From contig NZ_JBHTCX010000011.1 in the NCBI RefSeq assembly GCF_042666875.1, positions 1-64,000 of the forward strand: 64,000 nucleotides of DNA, given 5' to 3'. Under the pieces are notes generated by a model. The model had not been told where the DNA came from, searched no databases, and was given only the letters and a program-made list of their open reading frames with translations. Source of the stretch: Brachybacterium sp042666875 (lineage in GTDB: Bacteria > Actinomycetota > Actinomycetes > Actinomycetales > Dermabacteraceae). The position numbers were made by a program, and so were the translations under genes. Below are positions 40,962 through 50,023 of the stretch, one piece after another (positions within the stretch are counted from its first letter, which is position 1; each line of letters opens with the position of its first letter).

Positions 40962-41789
40962 ATGGATATCGCCGTGCTCGGAGCGACCGGCACCATCGGC
41001 CGCCACCTCGTCACCCGCCTCGAAGCCGCCGGCCACAGCGTGCGCCCCCTCAGCCGGGCGAGCGGCGTCGACGCATTCCGCGGCACCGGTCTGGAGGAGG
41101 CGCTGACCGGGGCCGACGTCGCCGTCGATGCCCTGAACATCGCCACCATCCGCGGTGACCGCGCGGTCTCGTACTTCACCCGCACGGCGCAGAAGGTCGC
41201 CCGGGCCGCCGAGCGCGGCGGGGTCCGACGCCTCGTCTGCGTCTCGATCGCCGGAGCCGCCGATCCCACCGTGAACCGCCTGATGGGCTACTACCGCGGG
41301 AAGGCCGCCCAGGAGCGCCTCTACCGGGAGGCTCGCATCCCGGCCACCATCATCCACTCCACCCAGTGGTACGAGCTGGCCGGATCGATCCTGTCCCAGG
41401 CGAGCCTGGGCCCGGTCGCGGTGCTGCCGACCATGCGGATGGCCCCGGTCGCCGCGGCCCGTGTCGCGAGTTTCATCGAGCGCGAGATCGAGGACGACCC
41501 GCTCGTCACCAGCGGTGTCCCGGTCGAGCGTGGCGACGGCGACGCGTCGGGCAACGATGCCGCCACCAGGACCGCCGCCATCCGCGGCCCCGAGGAACTC
41601 ACCAGCGCCGAGCTCGTCCGGCGCATCCTCGCCACCCGCGGCAGCCTCGCCGGCAGGTCACCGCGCCTGGTCACGGAGCTGCCCTACCTCGGGCGCGGCC
41701 TCGCCACCGGCGGACTGATCCCTGCCGACGCCGAGGTCGACGACATGACGCTCGAGGACTGGCTGCGCGAGAGCGACCAGCCGCTCTGA
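40962..41789 (+). CDS. NmrA/atypical-SDR NAD(P)-binding protein
   Basis: 275 residues. N-terminal Rossmann VLGATGTIGRHLVTRLEAAGH, then VDALNIATIRG, RRLVCVSIAGAADP and YYRGKAAQERLYREA; this is the NAD(P)H-sensing or oxidoreductase-like family of NmrA and the YesF/HSCARG type. Lacks the classical YxxxK pair, fitting atypical SDRs. ATG 40962 is where the fold begins; the frame upstream runs through the 89-bp repeat and is not counted. Confidence 0.85.
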   Translation: MDIAVLGATGTIGRHLVTRLEAAGHSVRPLSRASGVDAFRGTGLEEALTGADVAVDALNIATIRGDRAVSYFTRTAQKVARAAERGGVRRLVCVSIAGAADPTVNRLMGYYRGKAAQERLYREARIPATIIHSTQWYELAGSILSQASLGPVAVLPTMRMAPVAAARVASFIEREIEDDPLVTSGVPVERGDGDASGNDAATRTAAIRGPEELTSAELVRRILATRGSLAGRSPRLVTELPYLGRGLATGGLIPADAEVDDMTLEDWLRESDQPL

Positions 41790-41940
41790 GAAGCCGGCTC
41801 GGCAAGAGTCAGCCGTCCGCTGCCCGCCGTCAGCCGTCCGCCGCCTGTCGCCTGTCGCCTGTCGCCTGCCGCTCGCCGTCAGTCGTCAGCCGTTGGCCGT
41901 CATCGGCGTCGGGCGAGGGAGCGTTGGCCAGGTCCGACCC

Positions 41941-41982
41941 GACTCACTACCGGGCGCCGACGACTCACTACCGGGCGCCGAC
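41941..41982. repeat. Perfect 21-bp tandem duplication over the hutG stop
   Basis: Two exact copies at 41941-41961 and 41962-41982, starting GACTCACTACCGGGCGCCG. The duplicated unit contains the last codons and TAG stop of hutG, so one extra copy of the gene's end lies just beyond the real end. Upstream, 41830-41890 holds degenerate GTCGCCT/GTCAGCC short repeats. Confidence 0.9.
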
Positions 41983-42945
41983 GGCGTGCCGCACGGCGTC
42001 ATCGATGAGTCGGGCCGCGGTGCGCGCGGTGCGGGAGTCCACGTCCAGCGCAGGATTCAGCTCCACCACGTCCAGCAGGGCCAGCTTCCCGCTGCCGGCC
42101 GCAGCTCGGACGGCCGCCGCGATCACCGGCAGGGGGACCCCGTAGGCAGCCGGAGCGGAGACGCCGGGCGCGACGGCGGCCGGCAGCACGTCCAGATCGA
42201 TCGTCAGATACAGCAGGTCCAGATCCGCAGTGAAATCCTGGACGAACGCGGTGACCTGCTCGGCTCCGCCGTCGGCACACTGCTCGTCGGTCAGCCAGCG
42301 CACGCCGAGCCGTCGGGCCTCCTCGAACAGCACGCCCGTGTTCGAGGGCTCGGCGATGCCGAGCACGGCGTAGTTCAGCTCCCGCCCGGCGGCCGCCTCG
42401 GCATCGGCCATCTGCGCGAACGGCGTGCCCGACGTCGGCCGCTCCTCGCGGCGCAGATCGAAGTGGGCATCGAGGTTCAGCACACCCCAGCGGGCGCCAT
42501 CGTCAAGTCGGCCGGAGGCCGCGAGACCGCGATAGGAGGCCCACGCCGTCTCGTGCCCGCCGCCGAGCACGAGAGAGAGACCGCCGCGGTCGCCCGTCGT
42601 CCGCAGCACCTGCCCGAGCCGGGTCGCCAGCTGCTCCTGCCCGCTCTCGAGGTCCTGCCCGTCCACAGCCACATCACCGAGGTCGACGATGCGGCGGCGC
42701 CCGGCTCCGATCTCCCCGTGCAGCGCCATCGGCCCCAGCGCGCGGCGCAGGGCCCCGGGCCCGTCGGCCGCGCCGGGGCGGCCCCGGTTGCGGCGCACGC
42801 CTTCGTCGGACCGGAATCCCAGCAGCGCGACATCGGCGATGCTCGGCTCCTCGGTGTCCACGATCATGTGCCAGCGGGCGTGCTCGGTGCCGTGGCCGTC
42901 CAACCGGCCCGTCCATGCGCGTGCGGATGCAGCAGCGGCATCCAT
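41968..42945 (-). CDS. hutG: Formimidoylglutamase
   Basis: Last Hut step in its one-enzyme form: N-formimidoyl-L-glutamate plus water gives glutamate and formamide. Arginase fold with di-manganese motifs: GGGHETAW (His), LNLDAHFDLR (DAHFD) and LTIDLDVLPAAVAPGVSAPA (DxD). 325 residues. ATG 42945 is preceded by GGGAGG. Divergent from the IclR regulator, with only 39 bases between the starts, so promoters must overlap. The extreme 3' end is part of a tandem duplication. Confidence 0.93.
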   Translation of the reverse strand: MDAAAASARAWTGRLDGHGTEHARWHMIVDTEEPSIADVALLGFRSDEGVRRNRGRPGAADGPGALRRALGPMALHGEIGAGRRRIVDLGDVAVDGQDLESGQEQLATRLGQVLRTTGDRGGLSLVLGGGHETAWASYRGLAASGRLDDGARWGVLNLDAHFDLRREERPTSGTPFAQMADAEAAAGRELNYAVLGIAEPSNTGVLFEEARRLGVRWLTDEQCADGGAEQVTAFVQDFTADLDLLYLTIDLDVLPAAVAPGVSAPAAYGVPLPVIAAAVRAAAGSGKLALLDVVELNPALDVDSRTARTAARLIDDAVRHAVGAR

Positions 42946-42984
42946 GGCGACCTCCCTGTGATGCGGTGGCATGCTGGCTCCATC

Positions 42985-43776
42985 ATGGCACCGAAGGTTC
43001 GCGCCGCCGATGCGGCACTGCAGCTGACGACGTACCTCGCCGCGCAGCGCACCCCCGTGCCCGCGATCCAGATCGCCCGCGACCTCGACCTGCCCCGCTC
43101 GACCACGTACGACCTGCTCAGCGTGCTCGTCGAACGCGGCTTCGCCCTCCACCTCGCCTCCGAGCGGCTGTACGGCATCGGTCCCGCGGCGTTCGAGCTG
43201 GCCGGCGGGTACGCCCGGCAGGAGCCCCTCGCACGCGTCGGCCGACGGGTTGTCGAGAACCTGGTCGACGAGGTGGGGGAGTCGGGCCATCTCGCCGTGC
43301 TGCACGGCCGTGACGTGCTGTACATCGTCGAGGAGCGTGCCCGGAACCGGCCCAGCCTGGTCACGGACGTGGGCGTACGGATCCCCTCCCACCTGACCGC
43401 GAGCGGGAGGGCGCTGCTGGCCGAGCTCCCGCCGGCGCAGCTGCGCAGCCTCTACGGCCGCGAGGCCGACTTCACCGCCCGCACATCCGCCCCCGGGCCC
43501 ACGACGCCGCAGCAGCTGCGGTCGCTGCTGGCCGACGTGCGCTGCGAGGGCGTCGCCGAAGAGACCGGGGAGGTCACCGACACGCTCTCCTCCCTCGCCG
43601 CCGTGGTGCGCGATCACACCGGGTGGCCGGCCGCCGCGGTCGCGCTGACCTTCGTCGAGGACCACACGAGCGAGGAGGACCGGGCCCGGCTGGCGGTGGC
43701 GGTGCGCGAGGCGGCCGGTGAGCTGACCCGCCGCCTGCACGGTCCGGTCGGCTCGGGCTCGCCCAGCCGGACCTGA
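42985..43776 (+). CDS. IclR-family regulator of the hut region
   Basis: 263 residues. N-terminal winged helix (AADAALQLTTYLAAQ, IARDLDLPRSTTYDLLSVLVERGF) and the IclR effector domain (GHLAVLHGRDVLYIVEE, PSHLTASGRALLAE, VAEETGEVTDTLSSLAAVV). Position between hutG and the other hut genes makes it the likely hut regulator; histidine regulation by IclR-type proteins is inferred here. The palindrome before hutU is the best candidate operator. Confidence 0.88.
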   Translation: MAPKVRAADAALQLTTYLAAQRTPVPAIQIARDLDLPRSTTYDLLSVLVERGFALHLASERLYGIGPAAFELAGGYARQEPLARVGRRVVENLVDEVGESGHLAVLHGRDVLYIVEERARNRPSLVTDVGVRIPSHLTASGRALLAELPPAQLRSLYGREADFTARTSAPGPTTPQQLRSLLADVRCEGVAEETGEVTDTLSSLAAVVRDHTGWPAAAVALTFVEDHTSEEDRARLAVAVREAAGELTRRLHGPVGSGSPSRT

Positions 43777-43903
43777 CCGCCGACGGGACGTCGGTCGACG
43801 GTGCTGCGCATATGACCGGGCAGCTGCGACTGGCGTCCCGTCCGTGGACACGGGGCTGTTGGTATCCTTCGTCGACCCGACGTGCGAGCGTGAGGACGGA
43901 CCC

Positions 43904-44764
43904 ATGGCTCCTGAGCAGCAGCCCTCCGAAGCCGACGAGCGTGCCCGGCTCGGTGAGTCCGACGAGCCCGTCGAGGACAAGCTCGTCGAGGAGTTCCAGA
44001 ACACCGTCGCCGAAGGCGCGAACAAACTCAATCGCACCTGGCGCGCCCAGATCATCACCGGTCTGTTCGGCGGCATCGACGTAGGCCTGGGCCTGATGGC
44101 GATGCTCGCCGTGCTCGAGGCCACCGACTCCAAACTGCTGGGCGGGCTCGCGTTCGGCATCGGCCTGTTCGCCTGCCGCCTCGCGCACTCCGAGCTGTTC
44201 ACCGAGGACTTCCTGCTGCCCATCAACGCCGTGATGGCCCGTCGCGGCACCTGGTGGCAGCTGGTGCGGCTGTGGGTGGTCACCCTGGCGATGAACCTGA
44301 TCGGCGGGTGGCTGTTCATGTGGTTCGTGGTCGCCGCCTTCCCCCGCTTCGAGTCCGTGCTGACGGAGACCGCGACCGGCTACATGGAGAAAGGCCTGAC
44401 CAGCGAGACGGTCTCCCTGGCGCTGCTGGCCGGGTTCACGATCACCCTGATCACCCGCATGAACCAGGGCTCCAGCGAGGGCATGGTGACGCTGGCGAAC
44501 TCGCTGATCGCCGGCTTCCTCGTGGTCGGGCTCGGCATGCTCCACGGCGCCCTGAACGCCGTGGTGATCTTCGGGGCGATGCACGCCGGAGCGGCGATCT
44601 CGTACGTGGACTGGCTGATCTGGTTCGCCTGGGTGATCCCGCTGAATGTGCTGGGCGGGCTGCTCATGCTCGCCTTCCCGCGCCTCATCCGCACCTGGGA
44701 GCTGGTCCAGAAGGAGCGTGCCGCCGAGGACTCCGGCAGCTCCCAGACCTCCGTCGTCTCCTGA
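43904..44764 (+). CDS. Formate/nitrite transporter (FNT) family channel
   Basis: 286 residues, six TM segments, FNT pore features: GLGLMAMLAVLEATDSKLLGGLAFGIG, LFTEDFLLPINAVM near residue 100, LNLIGG-like AMNLIGGWLFMWF and a C-terminal NVLGGLLMLAFPRL. Moves small monovalent anions such as formate or nitrite. About 55 acidic residues precede the first TM. GAGGACGGACCC fixes ATG 43904. Located between the regulator and hutU; see findings. Confidence 0.85.
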   Translation: MAPEQQPSEADERARLGESDEPVEDKLVEEFQNTVAEGANKLNRTWRAQIITGLFGGIDVGLGLMAMLAVLEATDSKLLGGLAFGIGLFACRLAHSELFTEDFLLPINAVMARRGTWWQLVRLWVVTLAMNLIGGWLFMWFVVAAFPRFESVLTETATGYMEKGLTSETVSLALLAGFTITLITRMNQGSSEGMVTLANSLIAGFLVVGLGMLHGALNAVVIFGAMHAGAAISYVDWLIWFAWVIPLNVLGGLLMLAFPRLIRTWELVQKERAAEDSGSSQTSVVS

Positions 44765-44788
44765 CCGGGCTACTGGCCTGCGATCAGT

Positions 44789-44806
44789 TGTCCGGTATTC
44801 CGGACA
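44789..44806. promoter_or_regulatory. Candidate hut operator
   Basis: TGTCCGG-TATT-CCGGACA: perfect 7-base arms around TATT, 77 bases before hutU, 25 after the FNT stop. Size and shape suit an IclR-family dimer site. No second copy is evident at the hutG/iclR promoter. Confidence 0.65.
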
Positions 44807-44882
44807 TAACCGGGCCGGTAGGTCTCGCCCGGGACGCCCGGGCGTGGTGAGCTGGACCGAACCCCCGCCACGGAAGGAACCG

Positions 44883-46568
44883 ACGATGACCCTCCCCGGA
44901 GCCCGCCCCGTCCGCGCCCCGCGCGGCACCGCCCTCAGCGCGAAGTCCTGGCAGACCGAGGCCCCGCTGCGGATGCTCATGAACAACCTCGACCCCGAGG
45001 TCGCCGAACGCCCCGATGACCTCGTCGTCTACGGCGGCACCGGCCGTGCCGCCCGCTCCTGGGAGGCCTTCGACGCGATCGCCGAGACCCTCCGCGACCT
45101 CGAGGACGACGAGACCCTGCTGGTCCAGTCCGGCAAGCCCGTCGGCGTGCTGCGCACCCACGAATGGGCACCGCGCGTGCTGCTGGCCAACTCCCACCTC
45201 GTCGGCGACTGGGCCACCTGGCCCGAGTTCCGCCGCCTCGAGGCCGAGGGCCTGACCATGTACGGGCAGATGACCGCGGGCTCCTGGATCTACATCGCCA
45301 CCCAGGGCATCCTCCAGGGCACGTTCGAGACCTTCGCGGCCGTGGCCGCCAAGCGGTTCGGCGGCACCTTGGCCGGCACCATCACCCTGACCGGCGGCTG
45401 CGGCGGCATGGGCGGGGCCCAGCCCCTCGCGGTCACCCTGAACGACGGGGTGTGCCTGATCGCCGACGTCGACCGCAGCCGCCTGGAGCGCCGCGTCGCC
45501 AAGCGCTACCTCCACGAGATCGCCGAGGACCTCGAGGACGCCGTCGCCCGCGCCAGCGCCGCCCGCGCCGAGCGCCGCGCCGTCTCGATCGGGATCGTCG
45601 GCAACGCCGCCGACGTCTTCCCCGCGCTCTTGGAGCGCCACCGCGCCGGCGAGGTGCACATCGACGTGGTCACCGACCAGACCAGCGCCCACGACCCGCT
45701 GTCCTACCTGCCCGCCGAGGTCACCGTCGAGGACTGGCGGCGCGAGGCGGAGGCGGACCCGGAGGGCTTCACCAAGAAGTCCCGCGAGGCGATGGCCCGC
45801 CAGGTCCAGGCCATGGTCGAGTTCCAGGACGCCGGCGCCGAGGTCTTCGACTACGGCAACTCCATCCGCGACGAGGCCCGCCACGCCGGCTACGACCGCG
45901 CCTTCGCCTTCCCCGGCTTCGTCCCCGCCTACGTGCGCCCCCTGTTCTGCGAGGGCATGGGCCCGTTCCGGTGGGTGGCGCTGTCCGGTGACCCGGAGGA
46001 CATCGCCGTCACCGACGCCGCGATGAAGGAGCTCTTCCCCGACAACGAGCACCTCCACCGCTGGCTGGACGCCGCCGGGGAGTACGTCGAGTTCGAGGGC
46101 CTGCCCGCCCGCATCTGCTGGCTCGGCTACGGCGAACGCCACCTCGCCGGCATGCTCCTGAACGACCTGGTGCGCGACGGGAAGGTCAAGGCCCCCATCG
46201 TCATCGGCCGCGACCACCTCGACTCCGGCTCCGTCGCCTCCCCGTACCGCGAGACCGAATCCATGCTCGACGGGTCCGACGCGATCGCCGACTGGCCGCT
46301 GCTGAACGCCCTGACCGCCACCTCCTCCGGCGCGACCTGGGTCTCGATCCACCACGGCGGGGGCGTCGGCATCGGCCGCTCGATCCACGCCGGCCAGGTC
46401 GGGGTGGCCGACGGCACGGAGCTGGCCGCCCGCAAGCTCGAGCGCCTGCTGACCAACGACCCCGCCACCGGCGTGTTCCGCCACGTCGACGCCGGCTACT
46501 CCCGGGCCGACGAGGTCGCCCACGAGCGCGGCGTGCGGGTCCCGATGACTCCTACCCGCCGCGACTGA
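44883..46568 (+). CDS. hutU: Urocanate hydratase
   Basis: Converts urocanate to imidazolone propionate using tightly bound NAD+. 561 residues, standard length. LRMLMNNLDPEVAERPDDLVVYGGTGRAARSW-type N-terminus (NNLDPEVAERP, YGGTGRAAR), GKPVGVLRTHEWAPRVLLANS near residue 95, GGCGGMGGAQPLA near residue 175, and the C-terminal HHGGGVGIGRSIHAGQV. GGAAGG lies just before the ATG. Confidence 0.96.
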   Translation, partial: TMTLPGARPVRAPRGTALSAKSWQTEAPLRMLMNNLDPEVAERPDDLVVYGGTGRAARSWEAFDAIAETLRDLEDDETLLVQSGKPVGVLRTHEWAPRVLLANSHLVGDWATWPEFRRLEAEGLTMYGQMTAGSWIYIATQGILQGTFETFAAVAAKRFGGTLAGTITLTGGCGGMGGAQPLAVTLNDGVCLIADVDRSRLERRVAKRYLHEIAEDLEDAVARASAARAERRAVSIGIVGNAADVFPALLERHRAGEVHIDVVTDQTSAHDPLSYLPAEVTVEDWRREAEADPEGFTKKSREAMARQVQAMVEFQDAGAEVFDYGNSIRDEARHAGYDRAFAFPGFVPAYVRPLFCEGMGPFRWVALSGDPEDIAVTDAAMKELFPDNEHLHRWLDAAGEYVEFEGLPARICWLGYGERHLAGMLLNDLVRDGKVKAPIVIGRDHLDSGSVASPYRETESMLDGSDAIADWPLLNALTATSSGATWVSIHHGGGVGIGRSIHAGQVGVADGTELAARKLERLLTNDPATGVFRHVDAGYSRADEVAHERGVRVPMTPTRRD

Positions 46569-46684
46569 GGCCCCGGGCCGCCGCGGTGCCGCGCCGAGCC
46601 GGCCCGAGCCGCAGCTGCGTATCCGCCCTCGCGCATCCGCCCCTGCCCATCCGCCCCCGCTCATCCGCATCCGGAGGTATTCCT

Positions 46685-47896
46685 GTGACCAGCACCGTGC
46701 TCACCAGCATCAGCGAGCTGTGGACCCTGGACCCCGCGCGCGATGACCCCGCGCGCCCGGGCACGGTCACCGACGAGCAGGTCGTGCGCGACGCGGCCGT
46801 GGTGATCGAGGACGGGATCATCGCCTGGACCGGCCCGTCGGCCCAGGCCCCGTCGGCCGATACGCGTGAGGACCTCGGTGGCAGGGCGGTCCTGCCCGGC
46901 TGGGTCGACTCCCACACCCACCTCGTCTTCGACGGCGACCGCGCGGGAGAGTTCGAGGCCCGCATGGCCGGGGAGGCCTACGCCGCCGGCGGGATCGGCG
47001 TGACCACCTCGGCGACCCGCGCCGCGGCCGACGAGCGCCTGCGGGACCTGGTGCGCGCCCGCATCGCCGAGGCCGCCCGGGGCGGCACCACGTGCCTGGA
47101 GACCAAGACCGGGTACGGACTCACCGTCGCCGAGGAGCTGCGCGCCGCCCGCCTCGCCTCGCAGCTCGTGGCCGACGGGGAGCTCGATGAGGTCACCTTC
47201 CTCGGCGCCCACCTCGTACCCTCCGAGTTCGACGGAGACGCCGACGGGTACGTCGACCTGGTCACGGGTGAGATGCTCAAGGCCGTCGCCCCGTACGTCG
47301 GCTGGATCGACGTGTTCTGCGAGAGCGGCGCCTTCACCCCCGAACAGTCCGAGCGCGTCCTGCGCGCCGGTGCGGACGCGGGGCTGGGCCTGCGGGTGCA
47401 CGGCAACCAGCTCGGTGCCTCCGGCGGGGTCGCGCTCGCCGTGGAGCTGGGAGCGGCCAGCGTGGACCACGTCAACCATCTCAGCGCCGCCGACATCGAC
47501 GCGCTCGCTGCGGCCCGCGAGAGCACCGTGGCCACCGTGCTGCCGGCCTGCGACCTCTCCACCCGGGCGCCCCTCGCCCCGGCCCGGGAGCTGCTGGACG
47601 CGGGGGCGAGCGTCGCGATCGCCTCGAACTGCAACCCCGGCACCAGCTACACCAGCTCCATGAGCTTCTGCGTGGCCACCGCCGTGCTGCAGATGCGCCT
47701 GACGCTGGCCGAAGCGATCCGCGCCGCCACCCGCGGCGGGGCCCAGGCCCTGCACCGCGAGGACGTCGGCCACCTCTCCGTCGGCGCCCGCGCGGACCTC
47801 CACGTGCTCGACGGCCCCGCCGCCATCCATCTCGCCTACCGCCCCGGCATGCCGCTGACCCACCGGGTCTGGCGGGCTGGGATCCCCCTGCCCTGA
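46685..47896 (+). CDS. hutI: Imidazolonepropionase
   Basis: Hydrolyses imidazolone propionate to formimidoylglutamate. 403 residues of the amidohydrolase superfamily: metal-binding DSHTHLVF near residue 80, TKTGYGL, LRVHGNQLG, VDHVNHLS, and SNCNPGTSYTSSM. GTG 46685 with CCGGAGG upstream. The 116-base gap after hutU holds a degenerate CATCCGCCC repeat (three copies). Confidence 0.95.
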   Translation: MTSTVLTSISELWTLDPARDDPARPGTVTDEQVVRDAAVVIEDGIIAWTGPSAQAPSADTREDLGGRAVLPGWVDSHTHLVFDGDRAGEFEARMAGEAYAAGGIGVTTSATRAAADERLRDLVRARIAEAARGGTTCLETKTGYGLTVAEELRAARLASQLVADGELDEVTFLGAHLVPSEFDGDADGYVDLVTGEMLKAVAPYVGWIDVFCESGAFTPEQSERVLRAGADAGLGLRVHGNQLGASGGVALAVELGAASVDHVNHLSAADIDALAAARESTVATVLPACDLSTRAPLAPARELLDAGASVAIASNCNPGTSYTSSMSFCVATAVLQMRLTLAEAIRAATRGGAQALHREDVGHLSVGARADLHVLDGPAAIHLAYRPGMPLTHRVWRAGIPLP

Positions 47897-47907
47897 GGAA
47901 GACGTCG

Positions 47908-49305
47908 ATGACGACGCCCGATGCCGTGCCTGCACCCGAACCCCATCGCGCCTCTGCGCCGGTCCCCGCCCCTGATCCCCAGCGTGGTCCTGCGCCAGGC
48001 CGCGAGAGCGGCGCCCGTCCGCCGCACCGGTGGCGCTTCGTGGTCTACAGCGCCATCGGCCTGGCGATGTTCTTCGTGACCGTCGAGATCGCCGGCAGCT
48101 CCACGATCCTCGTCGACCACGTGCTGAGCCTCGTGCAATGGGTGCTCGGCCCCGTGGTGCCCTGGGTCGTGGTGGCCCTCGTGGCTCTGGGCACGATCCG
48201 CCCGTTCGCCACCGGCACCTGGCGCAACGGGGCGCTGCGGACCTTCTTCGCGCTCGCGAACGTCGTCGGCCTCGCCGTCGCCGTGTGCGCGGCCGCCGGC
48301 TACTACCCGGGGCCGCTCGCCAACCCCGACATCGGCCCGTTCCTGTGGGAGAAGCTCGCCATCCCCGTCGGCCTCATCGTGCCCGTCGGCGCCGTGTTCC
48401 TCGCGCTGCTGGTCGGCTACGGACTGATGGAGTTCATCGGTGTGCTGGTCCAGCCGATCATGCGCCCGGTGTGGAAGGTGCCGGGACGCGCGGCGGTCGA
48501 CGCGGTCGCCTCCTTCGTCGGCTCCTACTCGCTCGCCCTGCTGATCACCGACAAGGTCTACCGCGAGGGCCGGTACACCGGCCGGGAGGCCGCGATCATC
48601 GCCACCGGCTTCTCGACCGTCTCGGCGACGTTCATGGTCATCGTCGCCAGCACCCTGGACCTCATGGACCACTGGACGCTGTACTTCGTGCTCACCCTCG
48701 CCGTGACCTTCGCGGTCACAGCGATCACCGTGCGGATCCCGCCGCTGCGCACCGTCGCGCCCGACACCTTCGAGGGCGTCACGCACCTCCCGGAGCCGGT
48801 CGCGCGCGGCAATCGGTTCGCCGCCGCCTGGGCCGAGGCGATGCGCGCCCTGTCCAGCGCACCTGGCCTGGGGCGGGGGACCTGGTCGACGTTCCGCGAC
48901 GGCGTGCGGATGTCCTCCGCGATCGTCCCCTCGATCCTCTCGATCGGCCTCGCCGGCCTGCTGCTGGCGACCTACACCCCCGTCTTCGACGTCGTGGGCT
49001 GGCTGTTCGTGCCCGTTGCCTACCTCGTCGGCCTGCCGGATCCGGGACTGGCGGGCAAGGCCGCCGCGATGGGCATCGCCGAGATGTTCCTGCCGGCCAC
49101 AGCCGTCGCCGGTCACCCCTCGGACGTTCTGCGCCTGACCATCGGCGTCACCGCGGTCTCGCAGATCATCTTCTTCTCCGCCCTGGTGCCCTCGATCCTG
49201 GCCACCTCGATCCCGATCAGCGTGGGCCGGCTGGTGATCATCTGGATCCAGCGCGTGATGCTCACGATGCTGATCACCGCGCCGCTGGCGCACCTGCTGC
49301 TGTGA
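47908..49305 (+). CDS. YjiH-type (nucleoside-recognition/Gate domain) membrane protein
   Basis: 465 residues with about ten hydrophobic segments; Gate-domain stretch DAVASFVGSYSLALLITDKVYREGRYTGREAAIIATGFSTVSA (in pieces: FVGSYSLALLITD, REAAIIATGFSTVS). YjiH proteins are uncharacterised. Starts 11 bases after hutI with TGAGGAAG, so it is in the hut operon, and the region has no other histidine permease. Candidate histidine or urocanate transporter (inference). Confidence 0.82.
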   Translation: MTTPDAVPAPEPHRASAPVPAPDPQRGPAPGRESGARPPHRWRFVVYSAIGLAMFFVTVEIAGSSTILVDHVLSLVQWVLGPVVPWVVVALVALGTIRPFATGTWRNGALRTFFALANVVGLAVAVCAAAGYYPGPLANPDIGPFLWEKLAIPVGLIVPVGAVFLALLVGYGLMEFIGVLVQPIMRPVWKVPGRAAVDAVASFVGSYSLALLITDKVYREGRYTGREAAIIATGFSTVSATFMVIVASTLDLMDHWTLYFVLTLAVTFAVTAITVRIPPLRTVAPDTFEGVTHLPEPVARGNRFAAAWAEAMRALSSAPGLGRGTWSTFRDGVRMSSAIVPSILSIGLAGLLLATYTPVFDVVGWLFVPVAYLVGLPDPGLAGKAAAMGIAEMFLPATAVAGHPSDVLRLTIGVTAVSQIIFFSALVPSILATSIPISVGRLVIIWIQRVMLTMLITAPLAHLLL

Positions 49306-49361
49306 CCGCGGTCCGCCGGCCCCTCACGGCTCCTCCCGCGACCGCGGCGCTGAACGTCGCC

Positions 49362-49415
49362 GAGACTCGCCGTGTCGCCGAGACTCGCCGTGCCACCGAG
49401 ACTCGCCGTGCCACC
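49362..49415. repeat. 18-bp tandem repeat after the YjiH gene
   Basis: GAGACTCGC recurs at 49362, 49380 and 49398; units are CGTGTCGCCGAGACTCGC and close variants. Next to it, GCGCTAGCGC and GTGCTAGCGCC at 49428-49449 form nested inverted repeats over the 3' end of the neighbouring minus-strand gene, possibly a terminator. Confidence 0.75.
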
Positions 49416-49442
49416 GCGGTCCCTCGCGCGCTAGCGCTGGTG

Positions 49443-49979
49443 CTAGCGCCGGCGAGGCATCTGTGTCCGGCGCCAGTGCTGGTACGGGCCCCAGTCGAAC
49501 AGGCCCGGGCCCGCCTGGATCCTCGTCCCGTCGCGCCCCTCCACCACCACGAAATAGCCCAGCCGGGCCGTGCGCTCGTAGATCCGGGTGATGTCCTCGT
49601 AGCGGATGGTGTGCGTGCGGCCGGCGATGTCCCGCTGGATGAGCGCCTCCGGGCCCGCTTCGACGTAGACGATCACGTAGACCCACAGCAGGAACAGGGC
49701 CAGCAGCGACAGCAGCGCCCCGGCGATCAGCATCTGCCTGGCGTTGGCGGGGTCCTCGTCCTCGGTCGTGCCGACCACCGCGATCAGAGCGGCCACCAGG
49801 TAGACCACCACGGCGATGACCGCCATCAGCCGCGGGGCCCGACGGCGCGTGGGATGCCGGCGATGACGGTGCGGACGCCGCACCGTGTGGATCGTCAGCA
49901 GCACGACGCCCGCCATCGCCACGACCAGCACTCCGGCGTCGAGCAGCTCCGGCCACGCCTGCTGCCACACGTCCCCCAT
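49443..49979 (-). CDS. Uncharacterised membrane protein, paralogue A
   Basis: 178 residues. Three hydrophobic segments (one N-terminal, a pair about 50-100), then a cytosolic-looking C-terminal domain with VYVEAGPEALIQRDIAGRT, HTIRYEDITRIYE and AGPGLFDWGPY. These motifs recur in the gene at 56450-56986 (VYVEAGPDAF, RTIRYADIARISY, AGNGLFDWEHY), also 178 residues, so the two are paralogues; the C-terminal part may be PH-like. It is antisense to, and lodged within, the hut cluster. GTG 49985 would add two residues. Confidence 0.75.
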   Translation of the reverse strand: MGDVWQQAWPELLDAGVLVVAMAGVVLLTIHTVRRPHRHRRHPTRRRAPRLMAVIAVVVYLVAALIAVVGTTEDEDPANARQMLIAGALLSLLALFLLWVYVIVYVEAGPEALIQRDIAGRTHTIRYEDITRIYERTARLGYFVVVEGRDGTRIQAGPGLFDWGPYQHWRRTQMPRRR

Positions 49980-50023
49980 CGCCACAGAGTACGACGCCCC
50001 CTCACCTCAGGAGACGACCACCG

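Noticed and set aside
44784..46670. 628-codon minus-strand open frame opposite hutU
   Set aside because: Shadow of hutU; no start signal or recognisable domain.
49362..49415. CRISPR or integron-like array
   Set aside because: 18-base period with no spacers; simple tandem repeat.
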